Below, in pieces: positions 1 to 7,171 of a DNA stretch of 27,595 nt. The DNA is taken from the NCBI GenBank assembly GCA_031425695.1, contig JANPJV010000228.1:1-27595 (forward strand), read 5' to 3'. This stretch comes from JANPJV01 sp031425695. Lineage in GTDB: Bacteria; Pseudomonadota; Gammaproteobacteria; Xanthomonadales; SZUA-5. Under the pieces are notes generated by a model that did not search any database, was not told the DNA's origin, and was given only the letters and a program-made list of their open reading frames with translations. The stretch's first letter is position 1, and every line of letters starts with the position of its first letter. A program made the position numbers and the translations under genes.

Positions 1-4
1 TGGG

Positions 5-90
5 TGTTTGAAAGTGCGCTTTTGGGTTGGCTGTTTGAATGAGCGCTTTTGGGTTTGGTGGTAGAAAGTGCGCTTTTGGGTTGGCTGGTT
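5..90. repeat. 27-bp tandem repeat, about three copies
   Basis: Three consecutive units of 27 bp (5-31, 32-58, 59-85) share the core GCGCTTTTGGGTT and differ at a few positions. A fourth unit begins at 86 but turns, after GGTTGAAAGAGCG, into the 36-bp repeat type found between proB and proA. The period is a multiple of three and the array has an open frame, but nothing suggests it encodes a real protein. The array may extend beyond the left edge of the window. Confidence 0.8.
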
Positions 91-124
91 GAAAGAGCGT
101 CCGGACACGGTCCGGACCCACGAG
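91..124 (-). repeat. Solitary copy of the 36-bp GTCCGGAC repeat
   Basis: Read on the minus strand this stretch is GTGGGTCCGGACC, GTG, TCCGGACGCTCTT, the same unit that is repeated at 7184-7379 on the plus strand. Two GTCCGGAC palindromes separated by a few bases form its core. It directly follows the 27-bp tandem repeat and ends 7 bp before the stop codon of the kinase gene. Confidence 0.8.
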
Positions 125-130
125 CTATCC

Positions 131-649
131 TCACTCCTCGAACAGCAGCGCCTGCAGATGCGCGGCGAGCTGGCGAACTAATTCCTGCTCCAGCTCGTCC
201 GGCGTGTGTGTCGCGTCGAGTCGCCAACACGTTCCGACCGGTGCTTCGAAGCGCTCGTCGATCTCGCGCACCAACGCTGCATCGCGATCGCGCGCGGGGT
301 GAATGGCGCCCTGGGCTTGTACGCGCGCGATGGCGACCGCGACCGGGACGTCGAGCCAGCACCACAAGACGCGACCGCCGGCGTCCTCGGCGACTTCTTC
401 GAGGGCGATGCGGTCGTTGCGCCGCGCGAAGGTCTTGCCGTCGACGATCAGGTTCAGGCCCGCACGCAAGCCGATGCCGACGCGCTTGAACAACTGGCGG
501 TCGGCCTCGCGCCGCACTGCCGCGCTGGCGTCACCCGGGTGTGCCTGCTCACGAATCTCGTCGCGATCCAGCAGCGACCAGCCGGACGCCAGTGACAGCC
601 GACGTGCGAGCTCGGACTTGCCGGCCCCAGGCAGCCCCATGAAGGCCAA
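131..649 (-). CDS. Small P-loop kinase (AAA_33 / zeta-toxin-like ATP-binding protein)
   Basis: The 172-residue product begins almost at once with a Walker A motif, GLPGAGKS (about residues 5-12), followed by a helix with SELARRLS and an LLDRDEIR segment. This is the layout of AAA_33 family small-molecule or nucleic-acid kinases such as gluconate-kinase-like and polynucleotide-kinase-like proteins. The substrate cannot be told from sequence. The start used is TTG at 649, because the next in-frame ATG (640) would remove the beta strand before the P-loop; no good ribosome site marks either start, so the start is uncertain. It is divergent from the DUF1451-like gene, with about 70 bp between them. 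A toxin role as in zeta toxins is possible but no antitoxin partner is visible. Confidence 0.75.
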   Translation of the reverse strand: MAFMGLPGAGKSELARRLSLASGWSLLDRDEIREQAHPGDASAAVRREADRQLFKRVGIGLRAGLNLIVDGKTFARRNDRIALEEVAEDAGGRVLWCWLDVPVAVAIARVQAQGAIHPARDRDAALVREIDERFEAPVGTCWRLDATHTPDELEQELVRQLAAHLQALLFEE

Positions 650-721
650 TGCAAGCGGCCCGTGCCCCTCGGGTGGACACAGCGCTAAGATAACGGTCGT
701 CCTCCCGGCAAGCGCATTCCC

Positions 722-1096
722 ATGACCAGCTCCCGTCTACAGCGCGCTTACGATACCGCCCGCCGCTGGCTCAGGGAGGAATTGCCACAGGCCGAAACAC
801 ACGTCGCCGAATCCCTTGTCCAGGTCATGGACAGCGCCCGCGACCATCTCGTCGCCGCGGAACAGCTCACCCGTGACGAAGCCCAGCGCGTGGTCGATTC
901 CCTGCGCTTCGACTTGCGCGAATCCGCCCATCACTGGGAAGAAGTGCGCCTGGAAATGGTCGACTGGGCGCGCTTCGACGTCGAACAGATCGAAGCCACG
1001 ATCCTCGAGAAACTGCTCGTCGCGGCGGACCCGACCTGGGTCGAGCTGGCGCGGATCCAGAATGGCAGGCTGCAGTTGGGGGAGAGTGAGGACTGA
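722..1096 (+). CDS. YbeL/DUF1451-like protein without the zinc ribbon
   Basis: A 124-residue, very acidic, predicted all-helical protein. The segment ELTRDEAQ-type (here EQLTRDEAQRVVDSLRFDL, about residues 47-65) followed by a SAHHWEE stretch resembles the N-terminal helical part of E. coli YbeL (DUF1451), where an LTR-E-DEL segment precedes an acidic coiled region. Full-length DUF1451 proteins end in a four-cysteine zinc ribbon. This one has no cysteine at all and stops at LGESED, so the ribbon is missing. The function of the family is unknown. It starts at ATG 722 without an obvious Shine-Dalgarno sequence and faces phoU convergently across a palindromic element. The family assignment is from memory of YbeL and is moderately sure. 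Confidence 0.65.
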   Translation: MTSSRLQRAYDTARRWLREELPQAETHVAESLVQVMDSARDHLVAAEQLTRDEAQRVVDSLRFDLRESAHHWEEVRLEMVDWARFDVEQIEATILEKLLVAADPTWVELARIQNGRLQLGESED

Positions 1097-1102
1097 GACG
1101 CT

Positions 1103-1152
1103 TGCGCCGCATGCGGCGCATCAGTCCGAACGCCGGCAGCTAGGCTGCCGGC
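1103..1152. terminator. Two strong hairpins after the DUF1451-like gene
   Basis: Positions 1103-1120 form an 18-bp perfect palindrome (TGCGCCGCATGCGGCGCA). Positions 1132-1152 form a 9-bp perfect stem, GCCGGCAGC, with a TAG loop. They start 7 bp after the stop codon of the upstream gene. No T-run follows, so this is a transcript-end or stabilising structure rather than a classical intrinsic terminator. Confidence 0.5.
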
Positions 1153-1176
1153 CGGATAGCCGCAGGGTCCTGAGGC

Positions 1177-1266
1177 GTAGGTCATGTTGCCCGCGTCAGC
1201 GGGCTACTTGAAGGCTTTAACGCCAGCAACGTAAAGTAGCTCGCTGGCGCGAGCAACATGACCTAC
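1177..1266. repeat. GTAG-headed palindromic element, copy 1 (short type)
   Basis: Outer arms GTAGGTCATGTTGC (left) and GCAACATGACCTAC (right) are exact reverse complements. Inner arms GGGCTACTTGA and AAGTAGCTCGC form with them two smaller hairpins. The element lies in the convergent gap between the DUF1451-like gene and phoU, ending 18 bp before the phoU stop codon. It is a 90-bp member of the family also found at 8705, 12604, 14624, 18907, 20569 and 21171. Confidence 0.85.
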
Positions 1267-1284
1267 GTCGAGCACCCGGCCCTA

Positions 1285-1995
1285 CTAGCGCAGCGCCTCT
1301 TTCTCGATCTGCTCCAGCGTCGCATGCCGTACGTCGGTACCGCGCACGATGTAGACGATGTGCTCGGCGATGTTGGCGGCATGGTCGGCGACGCGATCGA
1401 CGGCGCGGGTGATGGAAAGCATGTCGAGCAGTGCCGGTACGGCGGTTGGTTCCTGGCACATGCGCAGCACCAGTTGTTTGCTGGCACCCGAGGTGTCGCC
1501 GGCAAAGTCACGGTTGCGCCGCAGCACGCTCACTGCGGTTTCGAGATCGCTGCGGACGAAGGCATTGAGCGCATCGCGAAGCATGTAACGCGCACGCCCC
1601 GCGAGCTGCTGCAGGTCGCTCAGCCACGCGCCGCTGTCGCGCGCGACGTCTTCGTGGACCTTGCGCGTAAGCCGGGCGATCTTGCGCGCCTTGTCGCCGA
1701 TGCGCTCGAGCTCGGAAACGATCTTGCTGACGCCGAGGACCATCCGCAGGTCACTCGCCGCGGGTTGCCGGCGCGCGATCACGTGGGCGCAGGCATCGTC
1801 GATGCGCACTTCCAGGCCATTGACCGCAGCGTCGTTCGCGATCACCTGGTCGGCGACCAGGGTCTTGCCGGTGGCGAGCGCTTCGATCGCCAGGCTGAAC
1901 TGCTCATCGACCAGTCCGCCCATCTCGACCACGCGCGAGCGCAGGCCGGTCAGGTCGGCGTCGAACTGCTTGGACAGATGTTCGCTGATATTCAT
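1285..1995 (-). CDS. phoU: Phosphate signalling/transport regulator PhoU
   Basis: The 236-residue product is typical PhoU length and carries two PhoU helical-bundle repeats. The first has EMGGLVDEQF and IDDACAHVIARRQPAASDLR followed by ELERIGDKARKIA. The second has MLSITRAVDRVADHAANIAE. The ERIGD and DRVADHA segments are the paired metal-binding E/D-xxx-D motifs of the family. PhoU links the Pst transporter to the PhoR-PhoB two-component system and keeps the Pho regulon off when phosphate is ample. It is the last gene of the pst operon, 18 bp after pstB. Its ATG is preceded by GAGAG at a workable distance. No phoB or phoR is present in the window. Confidence 0.97.
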   Translation of the reverse strand: MNISEHLSKQFDADLTGLRSRVVEMGGLVDEQFSLAIEALATGKTLVADQVIANDAAVNGLEVRIDDACAHVIARRQPAASDLRMVLGVSKIVSELERIGDKARKIARLTRKVHEDVARDSGAWLSDLQQLAGRARYMLRDALNAFVRSDLETAVSVLRRNRDFAGDTSGASKQLVLRMCQEPTAVPALLDMLSITRAVDRVADHAANIAEHIVYIVRGTDVRHATLEQIEKEALR

Positions 1996-2013
1996 GGCGG
2001 TACTCTCTCAAGG

Positions 2014-2811
2014 TCAGCCGAAACGTCCAGTGATGTAGTCCTCGGTCTGCTTCTGCCGAGGGCGGAAAAACACGTCGTCGGTCCAGCCGAATTCCACCAG
2101 GTCACCCAGATACATATACGCCGTGAAATCGGAAACGCGCGCCGCCTGCTGCATATTGTGAGTCACGATCAGGATGGTGATCTTTTCGCGGAGCTCGTGG
2201 ATCAGCTCTTCGATGCTCGCGGTGGCGATCGGATCGAGCGCGCTGGTGGGCTCGTCGAACAGCAACAGCTCGGGATCGCACGCCAGTGCGCGCGCGATGC
2301 ACAGGCGCTGCTGCTGGCCGCCGGACAGTGTGGTCGCGACATCCTCGAGGCGGTCCTTGACTTCGTTCCAAAGGGCCGCGCCCTTGAGCGCCTCTTCGAC
2401 CCGATCGATCAGCACCGACCGGCTGCGCTCGCCACGAATGCGCAAGCCGTAGGCAACGTTCTCGAAGATCGACTTGGGAAACGGGTTGGGCTTCTGGAAC
2501 ACCATCGACAGGCGCATGCGCACTTCGATCGGATCGATCTCCGGGGCGAGCAGGTTGACGTCATCGGGATAGAGGCGGATCTCGCCCTGGTAGCGGTTGC
2601 CCGGGTAGAGATCGTGCATGCGATTGAAGCAGCGCAGGAAGGTGCTCTTGCCGCAGCCGGACGGCCCGATCAAGGCGGTGACCTTGCGATCGTAGACCGT
2701 CAGATTGATCGACTTGAGCGCCTGCTTGGCACCGTAGAAAAAGCTGAGATCGCTCACCTGCGCCTTCTTGGCGAGTGAGTCGAGCTCGGGTTTCTTGAGT
2801 TCTTCGTTCAT
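2014..2811 (-). CDS. pstB: Phosphate ABC transporter ATP-binding protein PstB
   Basis: A 265-residue ABC ATPase that powers phosphate import by the PstCA channel at the inner membrane. Walker A is GPSGCGKST at about residues 49-57, the signature LSGGQ at about 162-166, Walker B LLLFDEP at about 182-188, and the switch histidine in VTHNMQQAARV follows. The FFYGAKQAL N-terminal segment and NRMHDL after the P-loop are typical of PstB rather than other ABC families. It lies 10 bp after pstA and 18 bp before phoU in one transcription unit. No strong ribosome site precedes its ATG. Confidence 0.98.
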   Translation of the reverse strand: MNEELKKPELDSLAKKAQVSDLSFFYGAKQALKSINLTVYDRKVTALIGPSGCGKSTFLRCFNRMHDLYPGNRYQGEIRLYPDDVNLLAPEIDPIEVRMRLSMVFQKPNPFPKSIFENVAYGLRIRGERSRSVLIDRVEEALKGAALWNEVKDRLEDVATTLSGGQQQRLCIARALACDPELLLFDEPTSALDPIATASIEELIHELREKITILIVTHNMQQAARVSDFTAYMYLGDLVEFGWTDDVFFRPRQKQTEDYITGRFG

Positions 2812-2821
2812 ACGGGTTGGC

Positions 2822-3739
2822 TTACCAGCTCAGATTGCGGCGGAGGCGATAGCGCAGCCAGATCGCCACCGCATTCATCGCCAGGGTCATCAAGACCAAA
2901 ACCAGCGCCGCTGCCGAGGCATTGGCCTGGAAAGCTTCTTCGGGACGCGAGGTCCAGTTGAAGATCTGGATTGGCATCGCGGTGAACGGCGAGGCCAGCC
3001 AGTCGAAGGAGACAAATGGGAAGCTCGACGTAACCGGCGCCGGCGGCAGGAAGGCGATGAAGCTCACCGCACCGATGGTCACGATCGGCGCGGTTTCGCC
3101 AATTGCGCGCGAGAGGCCGATGATGACGCCCGTCAGGATCCCCGGCAGCGAGTACTGCAGGACGTGGTCCTTGACCGTCTGCCAGCGCGTCGCGCCGAGG
3201 GCATACGCGGCTTCGCGGATGGCGCCGGGCACTGCGCGAATCGCTTCGCGCGTGGCCACGATCACCACCGGCAGGATCAGCAACGCCAGGGTCAGGCCGG
3301 CGGTAAGCACGCTCGCGCCGAGGTTGAAGTAGTGCACGAACATGCCGAGCGCCAGCAGGCCGTAGACGATCGAGGGCACGCCGGCGAGGTTGGAGATATT
3401 GATCTCGATCAGCGCCGTGAGCCGGTTGCGCGGTGCGTACTCTTCCAGGTAGATGCCCGACGCGATGCCCAGCGGCACTGCGACCAGGCCGGTTACGATC
3501 ATCACCGCAAAGCTGCCGACCCATGCCGCCAGGATGCCTGCGCTTTCAGCTCGACGAGAGGCGTACTGGGTAAAGAAACCTGGATGGAAGCGTTCCCAGC
3601 CGGCGCTGACCATGTTCGTGAATAGCGCCAGGAAAGTGCAGAAGGCCAGGAACAGCGCGGCGACCCCCAGCGCGACGAACAGCAGGTCGCGGCGCTTGGC
3701 GCGCTCGATGGTTTGCCGCAGATGCACGCTTACCGCCAT
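2822..3739 (-). CDS. pstA: Phosphate ABC transporter permease PstA
   Basis: Inner-membrane permease of the high-affinity phosphate importer, 305 residues from the chosen start. It has an N-terminal membrane segment (LLFVALGVAALFLAFCTF), a periplasmic loop, then the BPD_transp_1 domain with the ABC-coupling motif REAAYALGATRWQTV, followed by AIGETAPIV typical of PstA. The frame stays open to 3835, but that extension (many Met/Cys/Phe codons) crosses hairpins in the pstC-pstA gap. ATG 3739 is preceded by GAGGGG about 9 bp upstream and gives the usual MAVSVHLRQ-type cytoplasmic start. It follows pstC with a 146-bp gap, unusually long for this operon. Confidence 0.95.
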   Translation of the reverse strand: MAVSVHLRQTIERAKRRDLLFVALGVAALFLAFCTFLALFTNMVSAGWERFHPGFFTQYASRRAESAGILAAWVGSFAVMIVTGLVAVPLGIASGIYLEEYAPRNRLTALIEINISNLAGVPSIVYGLLALGMFVHYFNLGASVLTAGLTLALLILPVVIVATREAIRAVPGAIREAAYALGATRWQTVKDHVLQYSLPGILTGVIIGLSRAIGETAPIVTIGAVSFIAFLPPAPVTSSFPFVSFDWLASPFTAMPIQIFNWTSRPEEAFQANASAAALVLVLMTLAMNAVAIWLRYRLRRNLSW

Positions 3740-3766
3740 CCAGATCATCCCCTCAAATGGATTCGC

Positions 3767-3877
3767 GATGGCACATGGATGTGCCATCTTTTTCAATGAC
3801 CAGGGCATTGAAAATGAACCGAAACAAAAACACACCTTTGCTGAGCGTGTCTGAAAAGTACAGGACGTAGTTTTCAG
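3767..3877. other. Three hairpins in the pstC-pstA gap
   Basis: Three inverted repeats sit between pstC and pstA: GATGGCACA/TGTGCCATC at 3767-3775 and 3781-3789; TTTTCAATG/CATTGAAAA at 3791-3799 and 3807-3815; and CTGAAAA/TTTTCAG at 3851-3857 and 3871-3877. All stems are perfect, with loops of 5, 7 and 13 bases. They could process the message or tune the amount of downstream permease. None has the T-run of an intrinsic terminator on the minus strand. Confidence 0.5.
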
Positions 3878-3885
3878 AACGTCAA

Positions 3886-4818
3886 TCAGTACTCCTCGCG
3901 GAAACGCCGCCGCAGCCAGTAGCCGAGCAGGTTGAAGACGAAGGTCAGCACGAACAGCGTGAGACCGGCGGCGAAGATGGTCTGGTAGCCGACGCTGCCA
4001 TGCGGCAGGTCACCTTTGGCAACCTGCACGATGTAGGCGGTAATGGTGGCTGCCTGCTCGGTCGGGTCGAAGGTCAGGTTGGGCTGGTTGCCGGCTGCCA
4101 CGGCGACGATCATGGTCTCGCCGACCGCACGCGAGATCGCCAGGATGTACGCCGCCGCGAGGCCTGAGAAGGCCGCGGGCACGACCACCGTGAGCGCGGC
4201 CTGCAGGCGCGTCGCACCCATCGCATAGGCGCCCTCGCGCAGCGACATCGGCACCGCGCGCATGGCGTCCTCGGCGATCGAGGAGATGTAGGGGACGATC
4301 ATCACGCCCATGACCAGGCCGGCCGACAGCAGGTTGAAACCGGGCAGGCCCGGAATCAACGTCTTCAGCATCGGCGTCACGAAGAACAGCGCGAAATAGC
4401 CGAATACGATGGTCGGAATGCCCGCAAGCAATTCCAGGATCGGCTTGGCGATCTCGCGCACGCGCGCACTGGCAAATTCCGACAGGTACAGCGCCAGTAC
4501 GGTTCCGAGCGGGATGGCCAGCGCCAGCGCAATCGCAGAGCTCGTCAGCGTGCCCGAGAGGAGCACCATGATCCCGAAATGCGGATCGGAGAACAGCGGC
4601 GTCCACTCAGTGTCGGTGAAGAAATCAACGATCGACACGCTCTTGAAGAACACCAGCGATTCTTTGAGCAGGATGAACACGATCCCGAGCGTCGTCGCCA
4701 CCGCCACCAGCGCGGAGGCCAGCAACATGAGCTCGATCGCCTTCTCACGCAGGTTCCGCGAACGCCGATGCAGCAAGCGTCCAGGCGCTACCGGGGGGAG
4801 TTTGGATTGCGGTGACAT
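3886..4818 (-). CDS. pstC: Phosphate ABC transporter permease PstC
   Basis: Second inner-membrane permease of the phosphate importer, 310 residues from ATG 4818. A basic cytoplasmic N-terminus is followed by a membrane segment (LMLLASALVAVATTLGIVF), a periplasmic stretch and the BPD_transp_1 domain. That domain carries the ABC-coupling motif REGAYAMGATRLQAA and the PstC-typical AVGETMIV. The frame is open up to 4899 but that extension overlaps the pstS-pstC hairpin and adds MLLPSPMLLGRGEQ, which has no family counterpart. The start MSPQSKLPP gives the normal topology. Its ribosome site is weak (GAG close to the ATG), as expected for a gene translated from the pst operon message. Confidence 0.95.
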   Translation of the reverse strand: MSPQSKLPPVAPGRLLHRRSRNLREKAIELMLLASALVAVATTLGIVFILLKESLVFFKSVSIVDFFTDTEWTPLFSDPHFGIMVLLSGTLTSSAIALALAIPLGTVLALYLSEFASARVREIAKPILELLAGIPTIVFGYFALFFVTPMLKTLIPGLPGFNLLSAGLVMGVMIVPYISSIAEDAMRAVPMSLREGAYAMGATRLQAALTVVVPAAFSGLAAAYILAISRAVGETMIVAVAAGNQPNLTFDPTEQAATITAYIVQVAKGDLPHGSVGYQTIFAAGLTLFVLTFVFNLLGYWLRRRFREEY

Positions 4819-4859
4819 TGCACTCGTACTGATGGAATACCCATTAATACAGCTGAACT

Positions 4860-4894
4860 GCTCCCCTCTCCCCAGAAGCATGGGAGAGGGGAGC
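4860..4894 (-). terminator. Strong hairpin between pstS and pstC
   Basis: A 13-bp perfect stem (4860-4872 with 4882-4894, GCTCCCCTCTCCC type) closes a 9-base loop, beginning 6 bp after the pstS stop codon. No T-run follows. Such a structure after the first gene of a pst operon can stabilise or partly terminate the message so that the periplasmic binding protein is made in excess. That role is inferred. Confidence 0.6.
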
Positions 4895-4900
4895 AACACC

Positions 4901-5938
4901 CTACAAGCTCACTTCCCGCTTGAGCAGTTCGTCGATCGTGATCGCCGTGGCGGCCTCGCCGTGGAAGACGGTGCCGTATTTTCCAGCAGCAACATGACCG
5001 GTGATGACGCCATACGCATCGGCAGGGAGCGGGACGTATTGGACTTCGGCGGCGAGCTTGGCGACGTTGGCGAAATAGAAGTCGATGAATTGCTTGATCT
5101 CCGGCCGGGCGTAGGCCTTGTCGCTGACGTAGATGAACAGCGGGCGGGAGAGCGGGACGTAGGAGCCGCCGATCACGCTGTCGGCACTCGGCAGGACGCC
5201 GGTGCCGCCAGTGGGGCCGATCGCGAGCGCTTTCAGCTTGCCCTGGTTCTCGGCGTAATAGGCATAGCCGAAGTAGCCGAGCGCGTTGGGATCCTGGGAG
5301 ACGCCCTGCACCAGCGTGTTGTCATCTTCCGAGGCGGTGTAGTCGCCACGGCTGGACTTGGCCTTGCCGACGACCGCTTCGGTGAAATAGTCGAAGGTGC
5401 CTGAGTCGGAGCCAGCGCCGTAGAGCTTGAATTCGGCATCCGGCCAGCTCGGGTCGATCTGGTTCCAGCGGGTGATCGTACCCTGCGATTCCGGCGCCCA
5501 GATCTGTTTGAGCTGGTCGACACTGATCGTCGTGAGAAAATTGTTGTCGGGATGGACCACGACGGTGAGCGCGTCGTACGCGACGGGCAGCTCGAAATAC
5601 TTGATCCCGGCGGCGGCGCAGGTCTCCATCTCCGATTTCTGGATCGGCCGCGAAGCATTCGCGATGTCGAGCTCGCCCCGACAGAACTTCTTGAACCCGC
5701 CACCGGTACCGGAGACGCCGACCGTGACGCGCAGCTTGCCCTGGTTCTCGATCTGGAATTCCTCCGCCACCGCCTCGGTGATCGGATAGACCGTGCTCGA
5801 GCCATCGATCTGGATCACTGCCGATGCCGCGGCTGCTGGCGTCGACGCCGCGCCGGTCGTGGACTCAGCCGGAGGTGGCTGCTGACCGCAGGCAGCCAGT
5901 CCGAGCAAGAGGGCAGAAAAAATGACGGGACGACGCAC
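4901..5938 (-). CDS. pstS: Phosphate-binding lipoprotein PstS
   Basis: Periplasmic phosphate-binding protein that feeds PstCA. From GTG 5938 it is 345 residues: a short signal peptide RRPVIFSALLLGLAAC whose LAAC lipobox marks lipoprotein processing at the cysteine, an Ala/Pro/Ser-rich linker, then the PBP-like domain. That domain starts IQIDGSSTVYPITEAVAEEF and includes SGTGGGFKKFC and GSDSGTFDYF, the phosphate-contacting loops of the family. The frame is also open to TTG 5959, but GGAG lies 6 bp before GTG 5938 and places the signal peptide at the terminus, so the later start is preferred. It is the first gene of pstSCAB-phoU. Confidence 0.95.
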   Translation of the reverse strand: MRRPVIFSALLLGLAACGQQPPPAESTTGAASTPAAAASAVIQIDGSSTVYPITEAVAEEFQIENQGKLRVTVGVSGTGGGFKKFCRGELDIANASRPIQKSEMETCAAAGIKYFELPVAYDALTVVVHPDNNFLTTISVDQLKQIWAPESQGTITRWNQIDPSWPDAEFKLYGAGSDSGTFDYFTEAVVGKAKSSRGDYTASEDDNTLVQGVSQDPNALGYFGYAYYAENQGKLKALAIGPTGGTGVLPSADSVIGGSYVPLSRPLFIYVSDKAYARPEIKQFIDFYFANVAKLAAEVQYVPLPADAYGVITGHVAAGKYGTVFHGEAATAITIDELLKREVSL

Positions 5939-5971
5939 GGGCAGCTCCGGACGATCCAAAGGAAGCCGAAG

Positions 5972-6005
5972 ATTTTGTGGCAGAAAGATTTCAGCAATAT
6001 GACAG
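5972..6005 (-). promoter_or_regulatory. Pho box and -10 element of the pst operon
   Basis: On the minus strand 6005-5988 reads CTGTCATATTGCTGAAAT: a perfect CTGTCAT half-site, a 4-bp spacer, and a 5/7 match to the second half-site. Ten bases further comes CAAAAT (5977-5972), a plausible -10. This is the layout of PhoB-activated promoters, where the Pho box replaces the -35. Transcription would begin about 25-30 bp before the GTG start of pstS. A PhoB homologue is not in the window but is implied. Confidence 0.75.
5975..6003 (+). promoter_or_regulatory. Possible sigma-70 promoter of proB overlapping the Pho box
   Basis: TTGTGG (5975-5980), 17 bp, then TATGAC (5998-6003) is a moderate match to a sigma-70 promoter reading towards proB, about 70 bp before its ATG. 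Its spacer and -10 overlap the Pho box of the divergent pst promoter. Confidence 0.35.
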
Positions 6006-6076
6006 GCCAGCTCCTAGAGCCGCTCGCTGCGAATGTGACGATAGACTCGGCTCACTTCGATTCAGATCCACCGCAT

Positions 6077-7171
6077 ATGCGCGTCGTCGTCAAGATCGGC
6101 ACTTCCACCGCCACCGAGAACGGGCGCCTGTGCGCGCCGCGCCTGCTCGAATACGCGCGCGTGCTGTCGGCGCTGGTCAAAGCGGGCCATGAGATCGCGC
6201 TGGTCACTTCGGGTGCCGTGGCTGCCGGGCGCGAGGCGCTGGGAATTGCGCCGGGCGAGCGCAGCGTCGCCGCCAAGCAGATGCTCGCTGCGGTCGGCCA
6301 GCCGCGGCTGATGGCGCTCTACAGCGAGCTGTTCGGCTTCTACGACCTGCGCGTCGCGCAAGTGCTGCTGACACGCGCGGATCTCGAGCAGAGGCGCAGC
6401 TATCTCAACGCGCGGCGCACCTTCGAGGAGCTGTTCGCGCACCGCACGCTGCCGATCATCAACGAGAACGACACCGTGGCGACCGAGGAGATCCGCGTCG
6501 GCGACAACGACCAGCTCTCGGCGCTGGTGGCGAATTTGATCGACGCGCGCCTCTTGCTGCTGTTGACCGACCAGGTCGGCCTCTTCGACGCGGATCCGCG
6601 GAGCAATCCTTCGGCACGCCTGGTCAAACGCATCGACACACCTGAGATTTCACCAGCACTTTGGCAGGCAGCCGGCGCTCGCGGCGGCACGCTCGGCACC
6701 GGCGGCATGCTGACCAAGCTGAAGGCTGCTGAGATCGCACGTCGTGGCGGCAGCGAGGTTGTCATCGCCCATGGCAACGAGCCGACGGCAATACCGCAGC
6801 TGCTGGAGGGGCTCGGCATCGGTACGCGCTTTTCCGCCCTCACGCCACCGCGCGAGGCGCGCAAGCGCTACATCTTGAGTGGCCTGCGCAGCGGCGTCGG
6901 CGTGGCCATCGATGCGGGCGCGCAGGCCGCCCTGGTGCAAGGCCGCAGCCTGCTCGGGGTCGGCGTGCGCCGGGTCGACGGCGACTTCGATCGCGGCGAA
7001 ACCGTGACCGTGCACGACCTCGAAGGACGCGCGCTCGCGCGTGGCATCGCCAACTACGGTGCACCGGAACTGCGCCGCATTGCCGGCCGTCGCTCGACTG
7101 AGATCGAGACCATCCTCGGCTACGACTTCGGCCCGGAATTTCTCCACCGCGATGATCTGGTGATGCTATGA
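6077..7171 (+). CDS. proB: Glutamate 5-kinase ProB
   Basis: First enzyme of proline synthesis, phosphorylating glutamate to gamma-glutamyl phosphate in the cytoplasm. The 364-residue product has an amino-acid kinase domain starting MRVVVKIGTST, with LVTSGAVAAGREALG, INENDTVATEE and TGGMLTKLKAAEIA, and a C-terminal PUA domain (about residues 270-355), as in E. coli ProB (367 residues). The frame is open far upstream, but only ATG 6077 gives the conserved N-terminus; ATG 6000 would add about 25 unsupported residues. It is divergent from pstS. Its stop codon overlaps the start of a repeat-encoded ORF (ATGA at 7168-7171), beyond which lies proA. Confidence 0.96.
   Translation: MRVVVKIGTSTATENGRLCAPRLLEYARVLSALVKAGHEIALVTSGAVAAGREALGIAPGERSVAAKQMLAAVGQPRLMALYSELFGFYDLRVAQVLLTRADLEQRRSYLNARRTFEELFAHRTLPIINENDTVATEEIRVGDNDQLSALVANLIDARLLLLLTDQVGLFDADPRSNPSARLVKRIDTPEISPALWQAAGARGGTLGTGGMLTKLKAAEIARRGGSEVVIAHGNEPTAIPQLLEGLGIGTRFSALTPPREARKRYILSGLRSGVGVAIDAGAQAALVQGRSLLGVGVRRVDGDFDRGETVTVHDLEGRALARGIANYGAPELRRIAGRRSTEIETILGYDFGPEFLHRDDLVML

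Noticed and set aside
131..649. Zeta-type toxin of a toxin-antitoxin pair
   Set aside because: Only the generic P-loop fold is visible and no antitoxin gene is adjacent; the neighbour is a divergent DUF1451-like gene.
1258..2778. 506-codon open frame on the plus strand over phoU and pstB
   Set aside because: Composition (many Asp/Ala/Gly/His) is that of a shadow frame, and both opposite-strand genes are certain.
3740..3835. Longer pstA start
   Set aside because: The extension crosses two hairpins, has no family resemblance, and a better ribosome site serves ATG 3739.
4819..4899. Longer pstC start
   Set aside because: The extension would translate the pstS-pstC hairpin and adds residues not seen in PstC proteins.
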